Shown: positions 34,005 to 46,518 of the stretch, in pieces | Position numbering within the stretch: the stretch's first letter is position 1 | How the letters are laid out: each line of letters starts with the position of its first letter | DNA from: Favolaschia claudopus | Lineage: Eukaryota > Basidiomycota > Agaricomycetes > Agaricales > Mycenaceae | Direction of reading: 5' to 3' | NCBI GenBank assembly: GCA_037176885.1 | Contig: JAWWNJ010000239.1 | Span: 124,001 to 188,000 of the forward strand | DNA length: 64,000 nt | Made by a program: the position numbers and the translations under genes | Notes under the pieces: model-generated | What the model was told of the DNA's origin: nothing | Database searches by the model: none | What the model saw: only the letters and a program-made list of their open reading frames with translations

Positions 34005-34673
34005 CAGCGGTGGCAAATAGAAATTGCCGTGGCTTTTTGGCCAAAATCTTGCTGTATACTTCACCGAATGACCTTAAATAAAATGTAGAGATAAATATAT
34101 GATACCTCTGTACTGCTTAGAACACTCAGCTATATATTATGCCCTGACAATGCATCAGTAACAGGACAGTTTCTTATTATTGCCATATCTGGAAAGACTC
34201 AATGTATCCTCAGCAAAAAACTGTCATAATAGGATGAAAGTACTTGAAAAACAGTCCTAGTTTCCACTTTTGTTGAATGGAATTGACCCTCATTTGAGCT
34301 CACAACAACCGCTCAGAGTTGGCTATTTTCACACAAAATAGCTGAAAATGCAGAGAAAATAGCTAAAATGACCTACTTCGAGCGGCTGTTGTGAGCTCAA
34401 ATGACGATCAATTCCAGTCAATCAAAGTGAGAACTAGCATTGTTTTTCAAGTACTTTTATCCTGTTATGACACTACTTTGCTGAGGGTACATTGTGTTTT
34501 TCCGGATATGGCAAAAAACGGAAACCATCCATTATTGATGTATGTATTGTCAGTGCATGATATATTGCTGAGTGTTCTAGAAGTATCACATACCCATCTC
34601 TACATCTTATTTGAGGTCATTCGGTGAAGTATACATCGAGATTTTTACCAAAAAGCCATATTTGCCACCACTG
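34005..34673. mobile_element. 669-bp foldback element, TA target
   Basis: TA flanks (34003-34004, 34674-34675) and tips CAGCGGTGGCAAATA/CAGTGGTGGCAAATA. Nearly the whole element is one imperfect palindrome: each arm is about 325 bp around a centre near 34340 (shared blocks GTATACTTCACCGAATGACC, GTACTTGAAAAACA, CATTTGAGCTCACAAC). A transcript would fold into a long hairpin. Confidence 0.85.
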
Positions 34674-34703
34674 TAGATAGGGCGACGCAGCTTCTCTAAA
34701 CTA

Positions 34704-35074
34704 CAGTTGCGGCAAAATCAATTTACTTACTAAATAAGGAAATTCTTGTCAATTCGCTCCTTTTGCTCGTTTTTTTCGAGCGGTAAGTTGATAAGAATAC
34801 TAAGAACTGCTAGTCTGTATTCCTGATGTAAAAAAACTGGCGTCTTTGTATTGGTTTCGCCGGGATAACCAGCAACTTTGTCTCATAACTAGTGCAGCCA
34901 AAAACAGTGAGAAACATGACGAATCCGGTTGTTTTTTGGGCGTAGACCGGCTCAAATCCGAGAGTACAGGCGCTTGGTGCTATTTCAACGTGCTTGTGGT
35001 GGTTTTGTTGTGTGGTAGAGCGGATTTGATGAAAATTTCCTTATTTGGTAAGTAAATTGATTTTGCCGCAACTG
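34704..35074. mobile_element. MITE, CAGTTGCGGCAA ends, core 2
   Basis: 371 bp, TA flanks (34702-34703, 35075-35076); TIRs match 20869-21248 over about 45 bp while the internal sequence is different. Confidence 0.85.
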
Positions 35075-35295
35075 TAAGCGTTTGCGCGCATTTTCAGAAA
35101 GAAATCAACCATCTTTGGCCCAGTTCTCCTCAATGAATGGACCCATCTTTCTCAATCGTATTTGCCGTGCGAATGGATCTGTGCCCTTGTCGCCCCCGGA
35201 CGGCGATGGCAAGGGCAGATTAGAGGCGGTTTGATGAAAATTTCCTTTTTTGGGGGTGACATCAGATTTTGCCGCCACTGTAGCACTCTAAATTA

Positions 35296-36276
35296 CAGCA
35301 GTTTGCAGATGTAATGACACCACGTCGCATCACATGTAAAGAAAGCGAAAAACACGTTTTCTTGTATCGCCTCATTCTTGCTCGTTTCTTGCCCAATCTC
35401 GAATATTCTTGTATGTATGAGGTCGCCTTAATCCGGGTCTCAAGACGCTGGTATTTTATTGGCAAAATGCCGACTTTCAATTTGGCCGACATCCATTTGA
35501 CATCCAGCTTCTCCAACATTGTCGCGCTCGGCGCGATTCTGGACGGAATCGCCCATGTGTAGGCGCACTTGGAAGGCATTTTTGGTCGCTCTTGGCATAT
35601 ATGTGCAAGTTTAAATTGTGGCTGCCGGGTGTATATAACAACTTATCAGAATAATTTGTTTGGGACCATTTGATCTTACTCCATGTGCATAGCAGCGTTA
35701 TGCACACAGAATGAGTCTTGAGATCTCCAGAAAATAGTCATCTGGCATGCTTAGTATTGTATGTGTGGTACAAAGTGGCTAATAGTAAGTAAGCCACGCA
35801 GACTCCAGTGGCAAACGAGAAAAAAAAATAGAATACGCCACAGCGAAATTTGGCGGAAAATTAGCATCCTTTCCTTTTGAGGACGCACCCCACTGGTGCT
35901 ATACACCGCACGGCAGAGAATTGTTACGCGCGCCTGAGAAGGAACAAAACCAGAGAACAAAACTGTGATCACGGTGGAAGTAGAGAAGAGACACGACAAC
36001 AATAAGTTATCCAACCGGAATCCGCGCTACAAATGCATATAGATTGAAAGACGGCGATGACGATGACGAGCAAGGTGGATGTCGGCCAAAATGAAGTCAG
36101 GATTTCGGCGATAAAAGATAGTCGTTTTGAAGCCCGGATTACGGTGAGTCCTCCGATACCAAAATCATGCTATTTGTCGTCGAAACGAGAGAGATACGAA
36201 GGAGAGAAGAAGACGTGTTTTTTGTGCTTTCTTCTCATGTGATGCGACGTGGTGTCATTACATCTGCAAACTGCTG
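35296..36276. mobile_element. TIR element with about 41-bp perfect TIRs, TA target
   Basis: 981 bp, TA flanks (35294-35295, 36277-36278). TIR CAGCAGTTTGCAGATGTAAT then GACACCACGTCGCATCACATG is perfect in both ends. No transposase is visible; internal frames show no domain. Likely a non-autonomous Tc1/mariner-type element. Confidence 0.85.
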
Positions 36277-36338
36277 TAATTGAAGAGTGAAGATGACTCA
36301 GTGAGCTCTGCACTTCAAAATCATAAAATAGTTTTACG

Positions 36339-36682
36339 GGGACGAATGGTCGAGCGGGTATGCCATGAGTCCTAGCCGGGAAAGACCGGCTGCCGTAAGC
36401 GTGGCAACGCTTACGGTCGTGGGTTCGAGTCCCACGCAACCGTGGGGGGTTTTAGTGGGTATTGCACTGGTCGAAATCCCAAGCTGCGAGTCCCACAGTA
36501 CCGTGACATGTCACGTGTCTGCATAAATGCATTTCCTCCCGGGTTCCGGATCTCTACTTCCGCCTGAAAATGGCAAAGTCCGGAAATGGGTGTCACTGCC
36601 AAAGCTTCTGCCGCGGCGAGGGCACTGCCAGTCACAGAGAGAACCTGTGGGCAAACATTCCAAAAAAAAAAAAAAAAAAAAA
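36339..36682 (+). mobile_element. SINE with type-II tRNA-like head and poly(A) tail
   Basis: A 14-bp duplication AAAATAGTTTTACG flanks it exactly (36325-36338, 36683-36696). The head (36339-36446) has an A-box-like TGGTCGAGCGGGTATGCC, a stem AGCCGG/CCGGCT, a 9-bp variable arm CCGTAAGCG/CGCTTACGG and a perfect T arm with B box GTGGGTTCGAGTCCCAC: the layout of a Leu/Ser-class tRNA. A roughly 210-bp body and a long A tract follow. Mobilised by LINE machinery in trans by general SINE knowledge. Confidence 0.85.
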
Positions 36683-36696
36683 AAAATAGTTTTACG

Positions 36697-37898
36697 ATAC
36701 CCAAGTATGAGATTCTGATATAGACGAACACATGTGGACAATGGTCTACATAGGAGGGTAAGCTTGCTTCAGTGCTTGGAATGCATACTGTGAACTTTTC
36801 AATATCCTGGTCGAATACGTCCAGACTGTTTTATTTCAACCCCAAATCTTTCGAGCAGTAAGTAGTCCAACTTGGTCCAAGTGTTGGTAGGACATACTAA
36901 TGTCGCTAAATTGAAAATTCGGGCAACATCGGCTCGAGCAGCGGCCGTGTTTTCTGCCTGTATGACCAACTTAGACCGGTAACGGATCTCTCGTATGAAG
37001 ACAATCGTTTATAGTATGATAAACTAATACTTAAGTAATTCAGTAATGAACGAAACGTCGAAACCTCAGAACTGCTGTCATAGCCACCTTTGGTAGCTGG
37101 GACTTTTGCCTCTAATTACTCAGGTTGCACACTTTCTTCAGTAGCCCAGATTTTTTTTGGAAGAGGCTAGCTTTCAACTGTAGGTGTAAACTTGGAAAAA
37201 GTATATACGAGAACAGTGTGAGTGGGACTCGGCTATTTGAAATAGTATTTCAGTGTCTGTCGCATCAACTGCATCAGCTGGCAATCAATATCTGATCTAT
37301 CCATCAAAGCTTAGCATATTGAGCCGCAATAGTGTTTCCCAGTGTTTCTGAGTTGATTCAGGGCTAGTATAATTGGTGGGAGAACAATGTTCCTCCCAGA
37401 CCCCCTCCTTTGGCTTGACGGCATTTCTGAGTAGGTTAATTCAGTATTTCTGTTTAATTTTCCTGTTTATGCTCAGAAATTCATAGATGTAGCGCGAAGG
37501 AGACCCCTCCGCGGCCCCCCTTGATGCTCGCCGCTAGGCCCCTGGCTCACTGCGTGATGCTTTCGCTCGCCGCGGAGGCATTATTTCAAAGCATCGGGGC
37601 GGTATTTTCAGACTAATTTCATGCCATCGATTCAAATCAATTGTAATGATGTGCCGGAGTGCCGAGCCCGACTCTCTGAGCTCAAACCACTCGAACGGGC
37701 TAATAGAGGTTCAGCTTCTGGATTCAGAGGAAGACATCGAGCCGGATGCCCGGAGGATCATTTCTTTTCCCGCCGAACGGATGCGTGGAGTTGGTAGGTC
37801 GGTGGGGTTTGACCCTGTGTACGGGATCGGGCTTGTCTTCGCGAGGGGGAGGTTGTGGGTTATGCAGTATTGAACTTTTCTTTTGTTGCTATAGTTCT
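36697..37898. other. No supported gene
   Basis: Mostly AT-rich sequence to 37400, then GC-rich (CCGCGGCCCCCC near 37508). A frame at 37646-37873 is open but has no recognisable domain; it may be part of an upstream exon of the following CACTA fragment. Confidence 0.35.
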
Positions 37899-39073
37899 TC
37901 GAGAGTGGAGATAGAAGCGGGATTTATTGATTGGGTTGAGAAATATGAACGGTGTGTATTGGCTTTGTTTTTAAAAAATTCAATTCTGACGAATCACAGC
38001 TTTTATTATCAGTATAACGAGACACGGCTGAGCGCGTGTACGCTCCCCGTGCATGCTTTGCTTCACATCGCACAGAATTTGCGCCAGATGGGACCTTTGT
38101 GGTGCTATTGGGCCTTTGTAATGGAGCGCTTCTGCGGCTCGCTCGTCCCAGCTGTGAAAAGCCGGAAGCACCCATTTGCTAGCATGGCTCACCGCCTCCG
38201 CGATATCACCCAATTGTCTCAAATTAAACTCTTGTACAAACTGACCAAAGAGCTTGACCTCAGCGCTGGAAGGGCTGCCGAAGAGACGGGAACAGCATTC
38301 CCGGATTGTGAGTTCTCTGTCCTCACTACATTCAAACTTACTCAAAATTCAACAACAGATCCTGACCTCCGGATGGTCTATCCGAAACGTCTCACCGCGC
38401 TAGATAACGCGCTGCGGACCAAAATAGCCAATTTTCTGGCCACAAATTACAACATACGGCGTCAAGATGCTCTCAGACTATTCCCCCAGGAGTTCGAGGT
38501 ATGGGGTAAATTTAAGCAGCTCAACGCCGGCGACCTCGTTCACGCGCGGGATCTTGTTTCTTCTTATCACACATCTCCCGATGCCATACGCGACGCTACA
38601 TTTGTCAAGGTATGAATTTGTGTAATCTCTTGCGGTTGTTTGCGTTGACACATGTTGGATAGTACCATCTACAAGTCGACAAAAACCAGCATTTTGCCAA
38701 CCTTCCCGTCGTGCTCGAGCAACAAACCTTTTTCGGGCAGGTGCGAAAGTTTGTTGCGCTTTCCCTTCCACCCGACTTCCCCTCCCGCCGCGACGGCGAC
38801 GACGACACAGCGTCCCCGTCGACTCTTCTTCTCGCTGCCGTTGCTCAAGTTAAACTCGTCTCGAAAAATCCTGCCGGAACCGTGTACTTCAACGGCCGCT
38901 CAGCGGATTTGGGGCCGCCGACTGAGGTAATTGAAGTCAGCTCGATTGACTGTCTTGCGGGGCGTGTTCCCGATCATAGCGGGAAGCGATGGGCATGTTT
39001 AGTACGGCCAGACATCGCTGCAAAGTTTTCCTTGGTTGAAAATTCCGTGGGGGATGCATTGGATGATTTGTAA
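37893..39073 (+). pseudogene. CACTA (EnSpm) Tnp2-type transposase, C-terminal fragment
   Basis: Four exons joined by GT-AG introns 37952-37999, 38308-38358 and 38610-38662, stop at 39073. The motif string QMGPLWCYWAFVMERFCGSL, then KSRKHPFASMAHRLRDITQL is the DUF4218 signature found at the end of fungal and plant Tnp2 proteins. The tail FFGQVRKFVALSL ... GRVPDHSGKRWACLV also matches the family. The catalytic N-terminal two thirds are absent, and there is no start codon in context. It represents a different lineage from the remnant at 14559-16521. Confidence 0.85.
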
Positions 39074-39120
39074 AAGTAGTCTTGTATTAATCTAGTGCTC
39101 AAAATAATTTCGCTGGAAAT

Positions 39121-39245
39121 TTGAGTGAAAGTCTCCTTTCACTAGGTCGGGTGAAACAACTTATTTCACGCTCATTGTACGTGAAACCCGAAATTCGCTA
39201 TGTGGCACCCTGAAATTCGCGTGATCGATTCTTCACAGTGAAAGT
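39121..39245. repeat. Motif array, GTGAAA/TTTCAC
   Basis: GTGAAA and its inverse occur about six times in 120 bp just after the CACTA fragment. Another instance of a locus-specific inverted motif array. Confidence 0.4.
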
Positions 39246-39304
39246 TGTCGTGCCTCCATCGTGCCTGATTGCGCCCGAGTCCTCCCTATAGGGTAGGGGT
39301 GTCA

Positions 39305-39760
39305 GTAGTGCTGGGTAAAATTGCCCTATGTAAATTACATCACGGGGATTTTACATGTAATTTTACAGTGTAAAATACGTTATTTACATCCAGGGTCTCA
39401 AGGTAGGACCTGGGATCATACAGGTGAAGGCCTGATGCAAATCCTGACCGAATTCGGAAATTTTGGCGATTTGGCCTGTACGAAATCCTGACTTTTGAGT
39501 CCTTTGGATGCTGGTCGGAATCCTGACGAAAACCGCGGCAGTGGGAGAAAATTTTTGAAAACGTCTCCGAAACTGCCCGATTTCGGCCGAAATTTTGGTT
39601 TCATGCGAAAATCCTGACGATTTTCGCAAAATTTCGGTGTGAATCCTGACTTTTTCCGCCCGGATCTGTCCTGACTTTTTGGCTCCCAGAAAATCAGGCC
39701 TTTACGGGGATAATCCCAGGTCCTCTCAAGGTCCGTGTAAAATTTAAATAGCGTAAAATA
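39305..39760. repeat. GTAAA/TTTAC motif array interrupted by a MITE
   Basis: Left part 39311-39396 (GTAAATTACAT, TTTACATGTAATTTTACAG, TGTAAAATAC) and right part 39733-39760 (GTGTAAAATTTAAATAGCGTAAAATAC) surround the element 39405-39724. Confidence 0.45.
39405..39724. mobile_element. MITE with 8-bp TSD and internal AATCCTGAC repeats
   Basis: 320 bp with TIRs AGGACCTGGGAT, flanked by CTCAAGGT on both sides (39397-39404, 39725-39732). ATCCTGAC occurs repeatedly inside, mostly on the same strand. The 8-bp TSD suits hAT-like elements. Confidence 0.8.
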
Positions 39761-40621
39761 CTGAATGAGGCAGAAGCTCAAAAGCGCTCAAACGCGGCTG
39801 GAATCAGCCTCCAGGATCTCAAAAACAGGTTCAAGAGCAACTTTGAATCCAATTCCAGTGCATTTGTGACAGATATCGTCCGGCACCGATCGGCACACTT
39901 TTGACCATCGAAACAGCGCAATTTTGGCAATAGCTTGAAATTCACCTGTGTCTTTCAACTTCTGCTCATTGTTCAACGGAAATCTTAGCAACTGCCCTTC
40001 CAAGCCACTTTCGACTACCTCTAGCTTGCACATGTGATCTATTCAGATGTTTTTGCACACTTGCTTTGGCTATTAAGGGTGGTAAACAAGCCTACAATCT
40101 GAAAACTCTTCGGCCCCTTACTTGACCAAACATGGGGAATTACGGAAGCCATGGAGGCCTACTCTGGGATAAAAGTATAGGTAATAGGGCTCGGCACTGT
40201 GATGGATTGGAAATTAACCAAGACTGTAGCTAAATTCTTTGCTCTTAGCATCTTTGAACGGCCACGCAATATTTGGGTCCGTGCAGGAGGGACGGTTGAA
40301 ATTGAACCAGTCCAATGTTGACAAGAAATTGATGCAATCAGAGATTTCAAGCAGTGAGGGACTGAAATGGATCCTCAAGTATGGCCTACCGTCCGAGGGC
40401 ATGTTCTTGAACTTCAAGAAAATTGGAACATTTATTGCAACAAACAGTGCAAAACAGCTGCAAATTAGAATCCGCCGAGAAATCAGTTGTGCTTGATGGA
40501 TTGGTTCAGGCCTTTGTCCGATGCCGTTCAAAACATGCTGCATGCAGGAGAACATTCCGATGCATTTTAACCTATTACATACTGCAATATTCGGACCATA
40601 CGAGTCGATTCACGGTTACTT
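39733..40621. other. No supported gene; one element end
   Basis: CGGTTACTTTTGTCAATACCGAG followed by TA at about 40612-40636 is the end of a TA-targeted element of the CTCGG...AAAAGTAACCGG family. Its left end is not clear (a weak match lies near 40154). No gene is recognised. Confidence 0.4.
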
Positions 40622-41263
40622 TTGTCAATACCGAGTATCCGTGGTACCGACCAGCAAATCGGTGAAGCGCTAATTGCGCTTGGGAAGCGTTTCATGCGTA
40701 AGCGTATCCGCTCTAAGATGAAAGGTCCGTCACGCCTTTCCGGGGACCCTGCCCCTCCCCCTCCTGGCCCGGTGCCGGTTTTGCCGAACGCTTCTAGCGA
40801 AGGCGCTCGCCCACTGAAGAAGCGCGCACACCCCGTCCATCCGACTCAGCCACTAGCTCCGGTTCCACTCCCTCCAGCGGCCAGTGCTCAGCCGCACCCA
40901 GGTGCCGCTACACAGCCAAGGAAGTCTGGGGTGCGATTTGCACCACAGGAGTCTTCCTACCCCGCCTCTAACTCGCTACCCCATAACCCTGCCGCCATCT
41001 CTATTCCTACACAGGTAATGGCGTCCCCTATTCCTACTCCCCGCCCCAGCTCTACTCCTTATGCCCCCTCGGTGGCCATGCCCACTGCCATCCCGTCCCC
41101 CTCTCCACGTTCAGTAGCTCCTTCGCCTATGGCCATTGGGGCTATTCGACCTGAAAGGGGACGTCGACAACAGACAGCACGGCGAGGCGGTGCAGTGTCT
41201 GCGTCTGATTTGCGGATTGACTCCCAGGGCAACCTACTCTTCCGTGGCGATCCAGGATTTTGA
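40622..41263 (+). CDS. Proline-rich hypothetical ORF, 213 aa
   Basis: Open from ATG 40622 to 41263. The N-terminal 35 residues are basic (FMRKRIRSKMKGP), followed by a low-complexity Pro/Ser/Ala region. No domain recognised. It starts immediately beside the end of a TA-targeted element, so a 5' part may have been lost. Convergent with ESA1, 330 bp away. Could be a gag-like element relic or a real fast-evolving gene; weak support either way. Confidence 0.35.
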   Translation: MSIPSIRGTDQQIGEALIALGKRFMRKRIRSKMKGPSRLSGDPAPPPPGPVPVLPNASSEGARPLKKRAHPVHPTQPLAPVPLPPAASAQPHPGAATQPRKSGVRFAPQESSYPASNSLPHNPAAISIPTQVMASPIPTPRPSSTPYAPSVAMPTAIPSPSPRSVAPSPMAIGAIRPERGRRQQTARRGGAVSASDLRIDSQGNLLFRGDPGF

Positions 41264-41593
41264 ATTCTACTGGGCTTTGGTCTTCGTCGAGGCGACGAAT
41301 CTTGAAGAGGGGGTGATGTCAGGGGATTCCACAGCTAGGACGTCTTCTGACTTGGGCAGAAGTTCTCTGTCTCCAAGACATCATGCTGTGTGCTCACTTA
41401 TGTCATATCTTACGTCACCTCTTGTATATAAGTAGTTCACTGGCCCAGGTTTGTTATCGACTTGGCTCCTGGGCCCTTCTCCCCTTACAGGCGTCAACAC
41501 TTTCCGAGATCCCGAGTATGTTGTACTCGAGTACTTCAAACCTCAAGGCTGTTCACACATTGTATAACTGAAGTATATATTACATCCTTGTGC

Positions 41594-43331
<1,738 letters not shown>

Positions 43332-43443
43332 GGCGGTCTATGGCGGTCCAGTCAGAACTGAGGGTCCCCTGAGTGACGTGGTGATTCCACGTGACCCTTT
43401 TTGCTTAATTAGAGACTTTGCGGTAGCCACTGGTGGCTATTGG

Positions 43444-45125
43444 GGAGGCCTCTCTTTGATCCATACCACCAGCATCGTGCTTTTCCCACGGCCTTGAAAA
43501 TGCAAAGGCGGCGTCCTGGGCCAGCACCTTCCCAGCGCCAGGTGCCTGCGCACTCACCAAAAACGGGCGATCGGCGCCCGAGGTCTCCCGACCCTTTCCT
43601 CGCCCCGAAGGAAGGGGAACAAAGCCCACACTCCATCACCAAGTCTCCGCACACAGACCGCGTCATCAAGAGAGGCAGAACCACCGACGACGCGACACCA
43701 GCACGGGCTATCTCCCCTACACCGCCCTTCCTCGAGGTCCCTGCGGACTGGCAGGATATCTTACGCATCAATCCCAAGTGCTCGCAAGGGTACACTGCGC
43801 TGGATAAGATGCGCATAGCCGTGCAGGCTCTTGCGCTTGCAAAACGCTATCACGACGACAACTCTCTGCTCCCCAAATACATGCCCCACATTCTACAGGC
43901 TTTCAGGGAGCTACGAAACTTGATAGAGCCCGAGGAGCAACGGCCGTCAGCTCCCCCACCACGACTGGTCATACCTGACCCACCGACACCAAGCCCACCC
44001 ACGAACGCCTTAGCCACAAAGGCTGCACCTGAACAGGCCCCTACAGCCAAACAACCCTCCAAGCCGAAGCACCCAGCCGCACCAGTCAAGCGCAGCGCCG
44101 CTAAGCCCCAACAACGGACATCGCCCTCCACTCGCCTCATCGTCGACCTGACCGGCATTTCCCCCACGAAGACACCTCATCCTGAGTCGCTGTGTAAGGC
44201 ACTCAACAGCAATCTGGATGGCCGGCTTGCCGTCACGGCGGTCAACACGACGCGGAACGGTAACTTGATACTCCACGCTTCAGCGCCTGCCTGCTCTGCC
44301 GACACTCTCGCAGGCAGGCGGGCCCTGATCTGGACCACTCTCATGCCGCTCCTTGGTATCACTGACCCCGCCGAGCCCCCCATGTACCCGGCGGATCCGT
44401 GGCATAAGGTGGTTTTCCACCAAGTGCCTCTGCCCGAGTCTGGCACCCTGCCATCGCCGCGTGATTTCATCCGTGAAATTGCGAGGCGGAACCAGCTTCC
44501 TGGAACGCAGTACCGCATCGGGAATGTGCGGTTCCTGCACCGACAGGACAAGGTACCTCAAGGCAAATCGTCAGTTCGCGTCGACTTCATGGATGAAGCG
44601 GATGCACGCCGCTTCCTCCGCAATGGCATGTTTCTTTTTGGATCGCACTGTCAGGCTTCTCGGTACAAGCCGCGAGTGACCAGCAGCGGGCGGCCCCCTG
44701 GAGGTCCACCTCCCGCTAAATGACGAGCCGTCGGCTCGTAGGCATCCATGCCACACAGCCAACACAGAACCACGCGCAGCGGTCCAACCCGGAATTTCCG
44801 GTACAGACAGACTGCATCGTCTCGTTCATGACTTCCAAGAACCACACTGGCCACTTTTCCTTTCTTTCCACCTATTTGACCATATGCCCCAGGATTTATG
44901 TTTTTTCTTCACAATCGGCCTTTACCCTCTTGTCTGTTCGAGCTCTCCGCGCGATTTATACGCAGAATACACCCGTCGATACGATACTCTGACCAAAACG
45001 CAGAACACTTACCGCCGATGATATTTACTTATCATACGTAGACAACCCTTCCTTTTGCGTAGTTAACCCTGCGCCGGCTTCTTAGCTACGTAGTATAGCT
45101 TGTGCCATTAACCGATTCTCTCTCT
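43444..45125 (+). mobile_element. LINE-derived element, ORF1 only, 16-bp TSD
   Basis: CACTGGTGGCTATTGG occurs exactly at 43428-43443 and 45126-45141, inside a MITE. The 1682-bp insert holds one ORF and a 400-bp 3' region, with no endonuclease or reverse transcriptase. The right end is CT-rich (CTCTCT) rather than poly(A). A variable-length, long TSD is typical of target-primed reverse transcription. Confidence 0.8.
43500..44723 (+). CDS. LINE ORF1/gag-like protein, 407 aa
   Basis: First ATG inside the LINE insert is 43500 (an upstream in-frame ATG at 43440 lies in the target). The first 90 residues are basic and Pro-rich; a short helical block (ALDKMRIAVQALALAKRYHD) follows, then a Pro/Ala linker and a C-terminal fold (LTGISPTKTPHPESLCKALN ... 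VNTTRNGNLILHAS ... DPWHKVVFHQVPLP ... RVDFMDEADARRFLRNG) that I recognise from first ORFs of fungal LINEs, an RNA-binding region. The expected CCHC knuckles after SHCQASRY are missing: the ORF ends at GGPPPAK. Coding is intact, which suits a protein-coding non-autonomous element. Confidence 0.75.
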   Translation: MQRRRPGPAPSQRQVPAHSPKTGDRRPRSPDPFLAPKEGEQSPHSITKSPHTDRVIKRGRTTDDATPARAISPTPPFLEVPADWQDILRINPKCSQGYTALDKMRIAVQALALAKRYHDDNSLLPKYMPHILQAFRELRNLIEPEEQRPSAPPPRLVIPDPPTPSPPTNALATKAAPEQAPTAKQPSKPKHPAAPVKRSAAKPQQRTSPSTRLIVDLTGISPTKTPHPESLCKALNSNLDGRLAVTAVNTTRNGNLILHASAPACSADTLAGRRALIWTTLMPLLGITDPAEPPMYPADPWHKVVFHQVPLPESGTLPSPRDFIREIARRNQLPGTQYRIGNVRFLHRQDKVPQGKSSVRVDFMDEADARRFLRNGMFLFGSHCQASRYKPRVTSSGRPPGGPPPAK

Positions 45126-45304
45126 CACTGGTGGCTATTGGTGGCTAATTTTTCTCGGGACCGGATGACAGCCTCTGGGTGGATTAGCCACTATTTGTAC
45201 TACCTATTCACGGGATGCTAGGGTGGCTAACTCTAGCCGGAGGCTCAAAAAACTATTGCACACGAAGAGCCACAAATAGCCACCGATGGCTTCCGCAAAG
45301 TCTC

Positions 45305-46270
45305 ATTGACGCCAATAAAAATCGGTCATTTCGAGGGCTTTGTTTCGCCGGAAAAGCCGTTTCGTAAAAAGAATACGGGTTTCGTCATTTCTTCCTCTTT
45401 GATTTTGTCTACACTTGTTGACGATTCTGTCAAAAACTCCACAATAATTGGTAAGATAGGCGTCACGCCAATCCGGCACCCTTATATAAGCATTACGTTC
45501 AGTACAGCCACCCGCCAAATCTTGGAAGTTCAAAAAATCAACTTGTTCTCTTTGCGATTTTGAGTCCTTCGGAACCTCAAAGAGTTTTTCTTTTTGCAGA
45601 TCTACTGACTCAAGAGGCCTTTCAAGTACCAGGCTTGAGGCCCTGGAGCCACTTTGTTGTGCTCAGCATTCAAATATATGTGAATGTCAATACACATCTG
45701 ACCCTAAATTCCGTGTCTGAATTCTGTTTGCGTTAAGTTCCTGGAAATACATTGGATGTTTATGAACCAACAGAGCATAACGCTTTGCTAGCTCATTATG
45801 AGGCAATCACACCTTCCTAGCGTTAAACAAGGTATTTTGATGCCAATTTGGCGCGTCGCGTCGCGTCTATAGTCACGGATATATGACGTGTAGTGTGTAC
45901 GTAAGCTTACATAGCCTATCTTATTTGGGTTGATGTCCCGATCAGCTGGGTGGTTATCTGGCCACAGCCACAGGTTATCTGGTGGTCTTCACCTCTCCAC
46001 CCAAGTCTTACCTATCAGAGCCCTCAGAACTATTCACACATGCATGTTTAGCATACAAAGCCCTCACTCAGCACTTTTCTGTGTCCATAAATGCTTGAAT
46101 TTCGACAGAACGGCGAAAAACCAGATAACACGGTCACAACATGATAACATTTCGGATCACTACCGCACTAACCGCCTCCTTTGTCTCGTCCGGGTCTCTT
46201 CGTATTGTCGTCGTTCTCGCCCGCTGCTGCAATCTACCTTCTTCAAGCTCTTCTTGGCTCATTTCTGGTA
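45305..46270. repeat. Fragment of the CAGCCGTTTCG MITE; otherwise empty
   Basis: 45354-45452 matches the first 100 bp of 9423-9790 (AAGAATACGGGTTTCGTCAT, TTGTTGACGATTCTGTCAAA). No gene is recognised in the rest. Confidence 0.55.
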
Positions 46271-46458
46271 CAGTCGTCACTGCCTTAACCCATACCCCTC
46301 GGTGGGGCAAAAAAAGTATGGGTTATGAGGGTTTTATGGGTTATCGCAGGTAAATATCACGTAATTTGGGCACTTTTACACTGTAAACCGAGGAAAATTT
46401 GCCCCCAAGATCATGGGTTATGGGGAAGTACAGGTATGGGTTATGACAGTGACGACTG
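46271..46458. mobile_element. MITE, CAGTCGTCACTG ends with internal TATGGGTTATG motifs
   Basis: 188 bp, TA flanks (46269-46270, 46459-46460); TIR CAGTCGTCACTG plus TAACCCATACC. Inside, TATGGGTTATG/ATGGGTTAT recurs several times, another motif-rich small element. Confidence 0.8.
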
Positions 46459-46518
46459 TACTTCTCAAGAATTCCTACTTGGTTCCGACGCGTCTTGAGC
46501 AATTCCGACGCGTCTCAA

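Larger units (their letters stand above)
43412..45304. mobile_element. TIR element (GAGACTTTGCGG ends) interrupted by a LINE
   Basis: The left end GAGACTTTGCGGTAGCCA is inverted at 45287-45304. Without the LINE at 43444-45125 and one copy of its 16-bp TSD, it is a MITE of about 190 bp, related to 57067-57251. It lies about 80 bp upstream of the ESA1 start codon, so it may affect its promoter. Confidence 0.75.

Noticed and set aside
36339..36446. Functional Leu/Ser tRNA gene
   Set aside because: The acceptor stem does not pair and the anticodon loop has the wrong size; it is the head of a SINE with TSDs and an A tract.
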